A stretch of DNA of 64,000 nt from Hermatobates lingyangjiaoensis (lineage: Eukaryota; Arthropoda; Insecta; Hemiptera; Hermatobatidae). Each line of letters opens with the position of its first letter. Position 1 is the first letter of the stretch. The notes beneath the pieces were generated by a model. That model was given only the letters and a program-made list of their open reading frames with translations. It was not told where the DNA came from and did not search any database. Location: contig JAPFBL010000118.1 of NCBI GenBank assembly GCA_026182355.1, forward strand, positions 497,001 to 561,000. The letters run 5' to 3'. A program made the translations under genes and the position numbers. Shown piece after piece: positions 14,659 to 28,400 of the stretch.

Positions 14659-16401
14659 TAGGAGGTGTCAGAGCTTATTTTTTTCTTCATTCTGATTCTT
14701 CCTACGACATTTTGTCTCATATACATATCTTAGGTGTTGCTGGTCTGAATACTGGGCGGTGACTGAGTGTCGGCTTGGCGAGTAGCTGGTGGTTGGTCAC
14801 CTAGTAGCTGCAGTGTGCGTGAAACCCCCGTGTGTTGACGATTAATTAATGGGTTGTGCTTCATGATTTTCATGGCTTCATATATTTGCAGTCTGGCTGG
14901 ATCATTAATTTTCTTTAAAATGATGGTGTTTTGAACAAGGTCCTGGCGGGTGAGTTTTCTTCCATGTTCCTCGGAGGTGTGTCTAGCGATGGCTCCTGCT
15001 TGCAAGTGCATTGTCAGTCGTCGTGAGAGTGTGGTCGATGTCATACCGATATATTTTGAATTGTCTAGGAGCTCACAATCTCCGATATTGCAGTTATATT
15101 CGTATATGACATTGGCCTTTTGTATCTCCGGGATGACTGCATCTGGGCTGTTTTTCATTATCAAGTTAGCGGTGGTTCTACTTTTATAGTAAATATGGAC
15201 TTGAAGACGTTCATTTTCGTTATTACATTTAACATTCCTGCGGATAATTTGTTTCAACACTCTCTCGTCTTCTTTATACGCCTCTGTGTATTGATTCTTA
15301 TAGTACACCTTATGGACTGTGCTACTTCGGTCGTTTGTTTGATTAGCATTGTTGGACCGGGTTTTGAGGTTGGCGTTAACTACTTTATCAAAAGAGGTGT
15401 TGCTATAGCCGTTATTGATAAATGTTTGCCTTAATTGAGAGATTCTTTCATGAAACAACTGCCATGATGAAGAGGTCTTGTATGTCCTATGTACTAGAGC
15501 ATGAATTGTTCCTAATTTGTAGCGTTCGGGGCACTCACTTTTTTCGTTAATATATATTCCTTGGTCCGTTGGCTTTTGATATACAGATGTGATATAACTT
15601 GATTTACGGCCATCGATGTGCACGTCCAGGAAGTTGATTTGACCTTCTTCACCTTCCTCATGAGTGAAGTTCAGTCCAGACAATTTTTGGAATGCAATTT
15701 TTAGTGCCAGCAGCTCTTCTGTAGAATTAATGACAACCAAGCAGTCGTCTACATAGCGCAATACAACGTAGGTTTATTTATTTGTAGTACCTGGTTTTCA
15801 GTATAGCACATAAAGAAGTTTGCGAACGTTACTCCCAGAGGTGAGCCCATTGCAACACCGTCTACTTGGTAATATAAGCTTCCATCAATGTGGCGAAATG
15901 GTGATTTTGTGGTGCATGCTCGTAGCAATTTCTTCATAGTGCCTTCAGGAATGGGTGGTGAGGGCATCGTGTTTTGATGGTACATTGCATCACAGATGAT
16001 GTCTATTGTGCGTTCTACTGGGACATTTGTAAAAAGTGACTCGACATCGAGTGATGCAAATTTTCCTTTTGGTTTTGTGGTTCTTAGGATGTGCAGCAAG
16101 TCATCAGTGGAGGTTAGCATGTACTTCGCTGGCATATAGGGAGAAATAATTTTGTTTAGCTCCTTCGCCGTGTTGTATATTGGGGTTGTGACCTGAGAGA
16201 TGATGGGGCGTAATGGGTTATTTACCTTATGCGTCTTTACAGTTCCATACAGGTAACCCGGGGAGTATTCACCAAAAATAGGTTTTAGGATCTTTTCTTT
16301 ATGACCTCTGTTGGCGGCTGCTATTAGTTTATTTACTTCAGTTTTGAGTGTTTTGGTAGGGTCCCTTGTAATCTTTTTGAATATATATACATATATATAT
16401 A

Positions 16402-16447
<46 letters not shown>

Positions 16448-19400
16448 AAAATTATAACGGAAATTATTTCAATAAGATGTTTATGTAAGAATTTTATACA
16501 TTAGTAGCAAGAACTAAAAGCATTACCTGATGAGGAGAATTGGTATCGACATTGTAGGTTAAGTCCAGCTGGCAATCACCCTTATTAAGTCTAAACTTGG
16601 ACTTTGTCAAGTCCCGCCAGTTAGAGCCAGTTCTGTTTGAAAGGTCTGATACCCAGGGAAGGACGTAATGCCTTTAAAACACCCACTCGTATTGAATATA
16701 AACGTTATTTCAAATGTATATTTATACAATCATTAAATAGAAAGGAATACGTACCTGTTAGGATAAGACATTTTTCTTCCAGATAAGTGGTTGAGAGAGC
16801 ACAAGTAATCGAAGTTGGAAAGTGCTCCTCTTACCCACGCCAGAGACAACTCGCTTAGTTCTTCGTTTAAATCTGTTCCGTATGGATCAATCACCGCTTT
16901 CCTTTCAGACAAGTTTTCATTTTCATCAGGCTTCTTAATTAATTTGTGGCAAACATTCTGCTCCAATTGTGGGCACACCTGTAATGCAAATACATTGCAT
17001 CTTCATACCATCTAAATACCTATATCAGAGGTGTCAAACTCATTTTTAGTCTGGAGGCCGAATACACCTAAATCTGATCTCAAGCGGGCCGAGTCAGTAA
17101 ACCCATTGCAAAATTACATAGAAGAATAAGTCAAGGGGCCAGGTTAGCTCAGTGGTTAACGTACTCGCCTCTGGGCTAGTAGTCCGGGTTTCGATCTCCA
17201 CCTGACCCTCGATTTATTCACGCGGGAGGTGAATAAATCTGAGTACGTCGCCCCTCGGAGAGAACGTTAAGCCGTCGGTTCCGAGCTGTACGATGTCAGG
17301 TACCTGTTAAGATCCCTACTCGAAATGTACTTGAGTTAGGTAAAATTTAGGACTCCCAATGTAGAATCACCGATCAAACAAAAAGCCGGTAAATGGATGA
17401 CGTTATCACCCGCTAGGGGATAGGTTTAAACAGAAAAAAAAAGCAATAAGTCATTGTATTCTCTGTATTAGTCACAAAAACTAACTATCAGTGCAAAGAA
17501 TAATAAGTCAATTATAAAAATTGAATAATTGAAAAATAAAAAATGAATTTTCCTTTAACTAAATACATTATGAGCAACCCAATTACTAAAAAAAGTATGT
17601 GCAATTTTTAAAACAACTTGTCTCACTTTAACATTTATTTAAGTGCGTTATAAACAAAAATGATCAGTGATAGTAATATTGCTAAATAACACTCACTCAT
17701 AGCTTTGTGAGAGTTTTTAGGACTTAAAAACACGTTTGTACCCATACTAAGTTTAATAATGTTCCCGAATACTGTATTCTTTGATCGCCGAAACTTGCTA
17801 ATGGCACACCATGCTAACGGATTTCCCATTCACTTCCAATATAAGAACATCTCCATTATTCTTGAAAAATACGACACTCTGTCCACTTTTTGACTGAGAA
17901 GTTTCACTGGTGAAGGTGCGAGGACAATGGAAAAGTGGATTACTACGCCAACAGACGCTGAACAGACGTTCAATGCTACCACCTCCTCCACCACAATGTT
18001 GCTTTCATGTTGTCTGAGCATACTAATACACTGGGCTCCTAGCGGATAATATAACAACCACCACAGGTTTTAAAGAAAATTACAGTAAATTCATTCTTTT
18101 TTTTTTATAATAATGCAAATTTATCTTCCGGGTCGTACCAAACACCCAGGTGAACCAGATCCGGCCCGAGGAACATTTGAACGGAAATCCGTTTGACACC
18201 CTCTGATATGTATCATTTATATATTTTACCTATAATCAAAATAAACAAACAAAATACGAGTATTAACAACTTCCTATTTGCGCAATAGGTTACAATCTGG
18301 TATTCACTCTTACTTAAAAACAATAGTGAACGAAGAAAATAAACAACTTATATTAAAAACAACGCGTTCCGAACACAAAGTATTCTACTTCAGTTAATCT
18401 AAATAAGTCGTAAAAATATCGGTATTTAAAAAAAAAGTCAAATTATAAGATTAGAACATATCTCACATGAAAAAATAATTTTAAAAGAAAAAATTATTTT
18501 TTGCCAAAATACATAGTTTAATTAATTATTAAAAATTTTTTTTTCTATAGGTTACCTGTATCCAAAGATCCTCAGATAAGATGATATTTGACAAATTGAT
18601 ATCGCCCAGGACAAGTCCCATGTCGTTTATGTGCCTCATGAGGTGTAGTAATTGATAAATTAAAAAGAGGACACTGTGACCAGAATTGCCAAGTTTTGAA
18701 GGAGAAAAATTAACACAATCGAAAACTGTAAATGTGCTGCGACATTCCTGCAAAATAACCCGTATATTGTTACTATATAATCAAAGAATTAGGTAACATA
18801 GTATAAGTTCTAATCTCTGAAACTGAATATATGTATATATACATAAACGACAAAGGAGTCGTTATCAGCCTTTGGAGCGATTCAAATCTATTCTTGACGA
18901 CGAGGACGTCGAAATATAGTAGTGAGTTCAGTCTTTTCTATGTGTTCTTTTTGAGGATTCTAGTTTATATATATATATATATATCAATGATTAAACCACA
19001 ATAAGAATGGGAAAACTTGATTGTTGTTTCACGTGTTAATGTGAAATCTTTATATATATATATAAACTATATTGACACAAGGAACACACAGAAACTCACT
19101 ACTATATTTCGATATCCTCGTCGTCAGGAAGATAGATACGAGTGGCTCCGCAGGCAGACAACGACTCAGTCGTTATAATACATTATGTTGTAAACGTACA
19201 AACATTCTTCAGTGTAAAACAAAATGATTCTATTCATTTCCAATTAAAAACATTAATTTTAAAAAAGTAAAATAAAATTATTACTCATAATTATAACTTA
19301 TTATAAGTGTGGTATTTATAAAGAAGTAAAATATATTGGATTTTCTATCAACTAAAGACATTTATCAATATGTATTATAATAACATCGCAAACTATGAAT

Positions 19401-22400
19401 TAGTTAAAAAAGACTAAATTTATTCGTTCACAATAAAAACATACAAGAAAAAACATTTTTTTTTCATAGTATGAAATTTAAATACCGATATATACTGATG
19501 ATACGAAGGTGAGTCAATTATACATACTTTCACCCTACTTCTTTATTATTAAAAATCATACCAAAGAGGTCTTTAATAATATTATCCTCAATTATTTGTT
19601 ACATTTTTCTTCTAATGTTACAGTGATCTAATTTTAATTCTTCCATTTTTCGCCCCTCTAGCCGATTCAGTAAAAAGTTTGCACTAAAGTGAAACCAGTG
19701 CAGTAATAATGAGTACAAAATCAGAAATCGTCATTAATGAAATTGTGGACAGAACGATTGTTCAATGCGGATGCTATATCATAGATAGCAATACGACTAT
19801 TTGGTACAGCCATTTTACGAATCCGCTGAAAATTGTGGTTTGGTATGGAGGTTTGACCGACCCACACAGCCATTTTTTATTTTCTCGATTACAGTTTTAC
19901 GTGATGGATAGTACCCCAGATTGTGACAAAAGTCCATAACAGACAACATCCGACTAGAGCAGAGGTTCCCAAAGTGGGTTCCGCTGAACCCAGGGGGTTC
20001 CTCCAAAAACATTTTTCTAATTTTTTTTTGTAGTAGGTAAGGATTTATTCAGTGTTTTTTGTGAATCATGAAACCGAATAGGAGATAATTTCGTATCTAC
20101 TTATACTAAATATAAGAAACGGTCGTCCACAAGGACTATAAAACTTTAAATTACACAAAGCACGACACAGAAAAAAGAATAAAAAGAACACTTACATAAT
20201 TCCATATATTAATAGTGAATTCCATATAGAATTCTGTAAGTGCTCTTTTTATTTTTTTTCTGTGTCGTGCTTTGTGTAATTTAAAGTTATATCTACTTAT
20301 ACACATAAATAGAAATGGTCAAAATCTAGGATGAATCATTAGTCAGTTTTTGGAGATATCTGATTCCCGAATCTTGCTATTGCTGCCATTTCCCACTGCC
20401 TACTTATGTAAAGCTGAATTTTCCTTTTATACAGCCATAAACTAAATACCCAAGTAGATTTAGTGCTGCTGTTGAATTAAAAATCAAACTCTCAATTACA
20501 ATGCCAAACATTAAAAAATTGTGTGATGATATGAAACAAAAACATTTTTCTCATTTAACACTTCAAAATTAAAGCAATTCATGATATTTTTAGTACATGA
20601 TTACATGATGATTACAAAATAAACTCTGTGTTAAAATTTCTAGTAATTCTATTTTATGTGTTATGGACTTGTGTGGAAATATGGAAATTAAAACGTTTTA
20701 GTTTTAAAATTTAATTCGAAAAATACACATTTCAATAGTCTTACTTTTTAATTGTTTTTAGACGTTCATACTAATTATAAAAGAATATGAAAATATTTAC
20801 ATTATGACCATATACAATCATTAGAACCTGGAGTTCCTGGGTAAGTTACTGAACCTAAACATGTTCCGCGTCGAAAAAAGTTTGAGAAACTCTCGAATCG
20901 GATTTATGCTTGTTTTTCAGCTTTAGTTCAAACTTTAATGGAGCAGCGAAGATCTGCTCACAACAGAGGCATATAAAATGGAGAAATGTATAATACCACT
21001 ACCACAATATTATAGCAATAAAGTAACAGAGGATATAATGTGGAAACGTTAGATAAGTTTTTGCAAAAGTTTATATAATTCACTATTCTATATAAAAACA
21101 AAATTGGAAAGGAAATACCTGAAAAATAATAAACATAGATGTGGTTTCTATTGCACCAATGGCAGGTAAAATGTTGGGATGTGCTTTAAATTGCGATTCT
21201 TTGGTTACTGTTTGATCACCAAGTCTGAAGGTAGTAACTCCGAACATTCGTGAAATAATTTCTTTTATCAGTTCATTGTATTCGATGAACTGAACTGGAT
21301 CCTCTCCTCTTACATCTTGTCTCCAACAACCATCTGAAACATCAGCTTAATTATTAATAAGAATTATTATTTCTTTTTTTTTATTGATTTATAAAAGTGA
21401 ATAAAATTGAGAAACATTGAAATGAATTTAAAGATCGGCACTTTACAGAGTCGACATAAAGTCCACGTGTACAATATAAAAATTATAACTTCAAAAATAT
21501 TTTGAATAAGTTTCAAAAAAATATCAGACTAGAGTTTTAAGTCTGATATACAAAGTTCGAAACGGTCACTAGGGCAGCACACTAGCTGATTTGAACACAA
21601 ACCGTTATGAAGTTCTTTCCTTACAACAGAAAAATACCAAGGTAATTATGTATATTAATTAAATAATGTAATATAATTACTTTTCATGTTATTCTAATTA
21701 AAGTCTCGGTAGAAATGTAGATCCGGGTACCCCTTGTAAATATGGCGACTTGAAATAAATCCGACATATTGAGGGTTTATGTATCGATATATTGTTCTAA
21801 TTGACAAGTATATGACGTCATAAACGTAAATAGATTGAAATTAATTAAAATGAATTTTTTTAATGCGAAATATTAAAAAATGAAGAATAAGATAATATAA
21901 AGGTTATAAAATAGAAAGGGAAGTATGAAATAGTAAAAGACAATGTGTATACGAGATACTATTATAAAATTTGTTGAATGGAAATAAAAAAAAAAAAAAC
22001 AGAAAGGGATATTATGACTAACCTCTCATCAAATCACTAAAAAAGCTCTCATCAAATCGTCAGTATCTGAATGAACTCGTCTCCACATGTACTCCGCGAG
22101 GTACGAGTCAAACTGATCTCTGACGGTCCGATTAGACAGACTCCTTTTTATGGCAGACCATGTGCACTTCATTTTCAGGGTTTTTAAAATGAAGGGAATG
22201 ATTGACTGTGAGATGCCTGAAGCCCTCATCTGCTAAACAATCACACGTTCCGCACTAGCACCCATCAATCGTGTAAAAAAAAACAAACCTAAAGGTTCCA
22301 TACCAAAAAAAAGAAATAAGCTGGCTAATTTGGAAGCAACGGGAAAAAAAAGAGGCACAAACTAAACCACATGGAGCGTGTAAGAAGGTTATGAAGAGGT

Positions 22401-25400
22401 ATTTAGTTCCTGTTTTTGCCGGTAGTTTGAACAATAGACCAATTACAATGAAGGATTGCTCTGGAATATTGACATGCGGAAATAACATCGACTGACTCCA
22501 ATATCAATAGTAGATATCGATATCGATTCCCAACCGACTGTCTCCCAGCTATTAGCTAGCCGCCATGTCGGGGGTACCCGGATCTACATTTCAGCCAAAG
22601 TCTCTATTGATGCTCTGGAGATGTCTACAAATATAGACGAAACGTCGGCTTAAAGGTGTGGTGTTATTGAAGCTGGACCAAACCTCGTTAAAAAAGAATA
22701 ATGTTAAATATATGTGGTCGAGATAAGGAGAACATTCAAATATATATAAAAAGATTTCACATAAACACGTGCAATAACAATCAATGATCAGTTGAGTTTT
22801 TGACTTTGACGAAGACCGCTTGTTACTGTTGAAAGATCTTAGTCTTGTTTTCCCATTTCATATTGTGGTTTGATCACATATATTTATGTTAGAAAAAGAT
22901 TTCACAAATAACCACGTGAAATAAAGATGAACGCCCAAACCAAAGTAAGAAAAACTGCAAAAGAAATATTTTTTTATTTTTTATTGCAGTTTAGACGTTG
23001 ATATATATATTACTGTAGCAAGTCTTCGTTAAGATATGCTTCACTGAAGTGAGCCACATTCTTTACATTCACGATCATGACCTAAGACATTCAGTCTTAA
23101 GAACTAATTTCCTGCTCTCAAGATATAATCGAAATAGGAGTTGACCAAATGACAATTTTCTATATATATATATAAGGCTTTCACATAAACACGTGAAATA
23201 ACAATCTATGATCAAACCACAATAAGAAATGGGAAAACAAGACTAAGATCTTTCAACCGTAACAAGCGGTCTTCGTCAGAGTCAAAAACCCAACTGGGTT
23301 TTTAACTCTGACGAAGACCGCTTATTACGGTTGAAAGATCTTAGTCTTGTTTTCCCATTTCTTATTGTGGTTTGATCATTGATATATATACTCGTATATA
23401 CACTCTAGGTTTTAAATCAAAACTTACAATTGTATTTTTTATATGTTTCCTTCCAAAAATTCTTATGATTAGCTTGAGAAACATATTGAAAGATTTGAGA
23501 TAAGGAGAGTTTTGAATCCTGCCTGGCACCAAGTCTAGGCCAAGAAAGCGGCACCACCAAGCCATTTTCCTTTATCACAGACTGCAACAATGAAATGAAT
23601 TACACACGAAATAAATATCTCCGATGGGAAGGAATATTACAAGAAAGAAATATTATATAATACCAGACTACCCGTGACCCTTTGTATCACTCACAAATTA
23701 TAACAATAGTTATTGAAATAAATTCACTGAACATGATTGACAGGGATAACTTTAATTGTTCTTTCTTCATAATAAGGCACGAAAACAGATTCTTATATGG
23801 CCCAAGTTTTTAATAGAGTATTCTTAACATGATTCAACATATAAACACAGTAAGTATATTTAGCAAAATAATAATCATTTAAAAGAAAAAAAAATCATTT
23901 AATTTATCATATAAATAAATTAAACATCAATTCAAGTAATATACACAATGAAATATATTTAAAACAAACAAAACTTGTAAATTGAAGTATTCAATTTATT
24001 TAGCTAAGCTAACATAAAAACACATTAGTGAAAGGAATGAGTCTTTATAATATTACCTTAGAAGATTTGTATTTCATCTGACAGTTGTGTTCAAGTTTGT
24101 TTCTAAAATTATTCATATTTAACCCCTAATGTAGTAGTTTATTATATATTATAGGCTACCCTGACCCCCTAATAAGAAATATTATTCAATAATATTGTAG
24201 AAAGTCGAGGTGAGTACGCAAGCCACTGTGCTACACTGAACCCCTAATATGATTTGTTATTATGTAATACAACCACGACAAAGCCAATCACGACAAAAGT
24301 AAAGATTATAATAATTTCAGGTCTCTATCTCTAATGAAAATGGGTGAAAAAACAAACTTGATAATATGTTTTCTATTATTATTTCTTACTTCAAGTACAA
24401 ACTGTATTCATTTAGAAGTATTTATAGACTTTGGGTTTATTGTTTACTTTTGGATCACATAAATACTTTAAAAACTCTCACATTTCCTATTTTACGTTCC
24501 AAACATAATCATTAAACGAGATCTTAAAGTCCCCTTTGTGTCGCCACTATGTAAAAGACCACTACAAACTATTCCACAGTAAACTCTCAACTCATCCAAG
24601 CCCACTAGATCAAAATCTTTCCTTACTTAGTAATTCCCACAACACCCCCCCCCCCCCCCCCCCAAAGAAATTTAGAACGGTAATGGCCAAGTGATCTTCT
24701 GTCGTCAGAAAGATTAAATATAGTTATGGAGTGCCACCAATGGGTGTCCACCCAATTTCCGCTACAAAATCAAACAGCTAAAAGACAAACCCTGAAACAT
24801 AATTACTTCTAAATACATGAAATTTATTTTTATGTAACCAAAAATACAAAAAAAAAAAAACTTTTGGATTAACTTGAATCGAGTGTTGGTGGCATCTGGA
24901 GCCATCTTGATTATACAATGGTTTGTCAATAACTGTGAGAGATGGTCCCGAGGTCATCTCGGGTAAACATACCTTTAGCCATTCAAATGAGCACTTTAGT
25001 CAAATAAACCCTTTAGTATGAGCAAATTTATTAACAAATCAATCATTTAATAATACATACATATGTATTTCTGGTCAATATCTTTCATGTTAAATGTAAA
25101 AAACTGCAGTAGTCTGCACTCATCTTTACTATAAGTACAAGTAAGCCAAAATCAAAAATAACAACAATCAATTTAGTAAATGGATGTAATTTAAACTACA
25201 TTTTGGAAATTGTGATGAAAATGTAAATTACATGTTTGTTAAGTGAACTTTACTGTGAATTAAACAATTGGTGAGCACGAAAAGGTGTTTTTCTGAACGA
25301 CTGATTAAAAAAAATGTAAAAATACTGGTTTAGTTCCTATGATTTAGGAAAATGACCAATCACAAGAATAGTATAATCACTGCAATAGTATATTGTGAAT

Positions 25401-28400
25401 CAAATCATTAAATGAAATATAACAACTGTTGAACTCAACAGGCTTAAAGAGATTTTTGAAGACGAGTCCGGTCTCAAATTCACCTCAGAGATTGCTGTCA
25501 ATAATAAACTCAACTTCCTCGACGTAAAGATAGATTACCATAACCGAAAACTTACTACATCAATTCACAAGAAGTCCACAAACTCTGCACCTTATCTTAA
25601 TGCTAACAGTGAATGCCCACAACAATACAAGAACTCAACAATAAAAGCCTTGATCCATAGAGTCTATAAAACAACAGCAAATTGGAAACTATTTCAGAAG
25701 GACATCCGAGTTTACAAAACAATCCCTCATTAACAACGGCTACTCCAACTCTCTCTTTGACAATATTTTAAAACAATATCTCAATTCGAAACACATCAGT
25801 CAAACCGATAACCAAATAACAGGCATAACACATAACCTTTATTACGAAAATCAGTATTCGGAAGACCACAAAATAGACGAACGCGTACTCAAGGATATAA
25901 TTAAGAGGAATATAAAATGCACCTCACCCGAGGATAAGGTCGCCTTAATAACCTATTACCGGAGCCCCACCATAAGCAGCCTAGTGATGAGAAATAGCAA
26001 TAAGGTTAAAGATTCTCAACTGAAGGAGTCTAATCTCGTGTATGAGTACACCTGTCAAATCGGGGACCGTGAGCCCTGCAACGATTCATACATTGGGATG
26101 ACAACTACATCACTGTCGAGAAGACTTACCATGCACCTTTCTATAGGCGGTCCCAAGAAACATTCAGAGGACAAGCATAATACCAAAATAACTAGAGACT
26201 GACTCGTGAGTGGAACTAAAATAATTAGAAAAGAAAACAACTTTAATCGGCTGCAAATCGCAGAAGCAATAATAATTAAACAGAATAAACCTACAATAAA
26301 TATTCAGACGGGTAGTAGCGAAAGAGTGCTTAAACTATACGCGTCTGATTGGATGAAAAAACCGTTAACTGTCAGTACCCCCACCCCACCATCCACCCCA
26401 CCTCAGTCAGTAGCTCTTGAGAACCAGGCCCCAGAGCAGCTACTTCAAACTTCTACTGTATAATGTGTCTTAATACCAACTCCAAAGACTAATAATTTTC
26501 TTCTTTGTTTAATTAATCACCCTGAAGATGACTGGAAGCCAGTCGAAACATGTCGGTTATAACTTAATTAACATTCTCCAACGTTTGGATGAAGGAAAGA
26601 AGAAGGTATTCAGAAACCTTGAAAAACTAGTGAAGAAAATGACATCAGCGAAATACGGTCAGCTGTTCAACGAAATATGCTTAAAAGAAGGACTGCTTCC
26701 AAATTTTACAAATACATATATATATATATATATATATATACATCCCAAAATAATCCCTAGTTATTTAAAAAAAATTGCACATTTTGAAACGAACTTAATG
26801 AACATTCTTTACAAAATGAAAATGAACAACCTAAACAATTTCCCTCATATAGAAAATGATTCATTTTAGGATATACTTCCATGATTCTTTAAACAGGACC
26901 AATATATTTCCTATGATATAATTTTAATGAATCATATATTGTACTAATTGCGAATAGCACATTTAGGTTTTATCACAAAAGATGTATTTATGATTTGAAT
27001 CACGCTAATATATCTAAACGTAAAATAATACGTATCTTTATAACTATGCCTTTTTTGTTTGTTTACATATATATAGGCATAATTATAATTATGCAAATAT
27101 GTAGGCATGATTAATAAATAATTTCTGAATACACAACATCTCTGTGTTGTGTAAATTGAATTTTATTTCACATAAAATATAAAAGTTTTGACTTATGATG
27201 CAATCTGAAAGGTTGTGAGGTGAATATAGGCCATACTGTTAGACGGATCAGAATGAAATTACACCTAAAAATAGAACATTATTTGGGGAATGAGATAAGG
27301 TAATTATTTTTAAAATTACATTAACCAAAAGAAACATTATGGTAAATATTATGTTTTCAAAAAAGTTTTTTTATTAGCGCTAAACCACGTACTATAGAAC
27401 AATAAGATTTTGATAAAAAACTAAACCTAAAATTAGCAATTAAAAAAAAATATATTTTTATAGCAAAAGGCAATATGGCTATAAACACTACAAATCCATC
27501 TTGGAATAATGAATCACTGGCTATACTTGTCGGATATGTTTACTTTTGTGAGGGACTGACACGGCTTATTTTTTAATTGTATAGATTAAGGCAGAGGTTC
27601 CCAAAGTGGGTTCCTTAATGGACTGTCTGGGGTTCCGTGAAAAACATTTAGTAAAAACATTTTTCTAAAATTTTTTTTTGTGGGAATGGATTAATTCTAT
27701 ATTTCTTGTGAATCATGAAACCGAATAATGTTTATACCTACATATAAGGAAAAGTGGTCAAAATTTTATTCAGATTTAGGATGAACCACCAGTCAGTTTT
27801 GGAACTATCTGATTCCCGAATTTCCTGCTATTTCAAAAGTAGCACTTCACACATTGCTACCATTTCCCACTACCTACTTATGTAAAACTGGATTTTCCCT
27901 TTAAACTACCATAGAAACCAAATACGAAAGTAGACTTAATGCTGGGGCTAACTTAAGAATCAAGCTCTCAACTATAAAGCCAAAAATAATTACAAAACAA
28001 ACTGTGTTAAAATTGCTAGTAATTCTGTTTTATGTAAAATATGAAAATTAAAATCTTTTAGTTTTGAATTTTTATTCAAAAAATACACATTGCAATAGTA
28101 TTACTTTTTTAATTGTTTTTAAACATACATACTACATATTTAAAAAGGCATATGAAAATATTTATATTATGATTGTATGAAATCATTAGAATCTGGGGTT
28201 CCCGGGAAAGTTACTGGTACCAAAAAGGGTTCCGCGTCGAAAAAAGTTTGAAAAACTCTGGATTAAGGTATACAGATAGTATTTTACAGTTGTTCTTTCT
28301 TTGTCTTGCATAGACTCTTATAATAACCCAAAATTAGTTAATCATACAATAGTCATCTCATAAAAATACTTAAATCTATCATCTTTTCAGAATGGACAGA

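Larger units (their letters stand above)
14657..16380 (-). mobile_element. Penelope-like element copy 1, 5'-truncated, in WDR81 intron
   Basis: It carries reverse transcriptase and GIY-YIG endonuclease in one polyprotein order, as in endonuclease-bearing PLEs. The 5' end is cut inside the RT (frame opens at [15 protein letters not shown]) exactly at a (TA)n tract, 16381-16445. The 3' end also meets a (TA)n tract, 14617-14656, just after CACCTCCT, the same bases that precede the hammerhead core at 14346. A frameshift at the RT active site makes it inactive. Confidence 0.93.

Noticed and set aside
14950..15434. Plus-strand frames across PLE-1
   Set aside because: Antisense to the RT and GIY-YIG frames; no independent motif.
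22605..22650. Hammerhead-like CTGGAGA ... TAGACGAAACGTCGG
   Set aside because: The invariant A of CUGANGA is replaced by G; kept only as a decayed relative.
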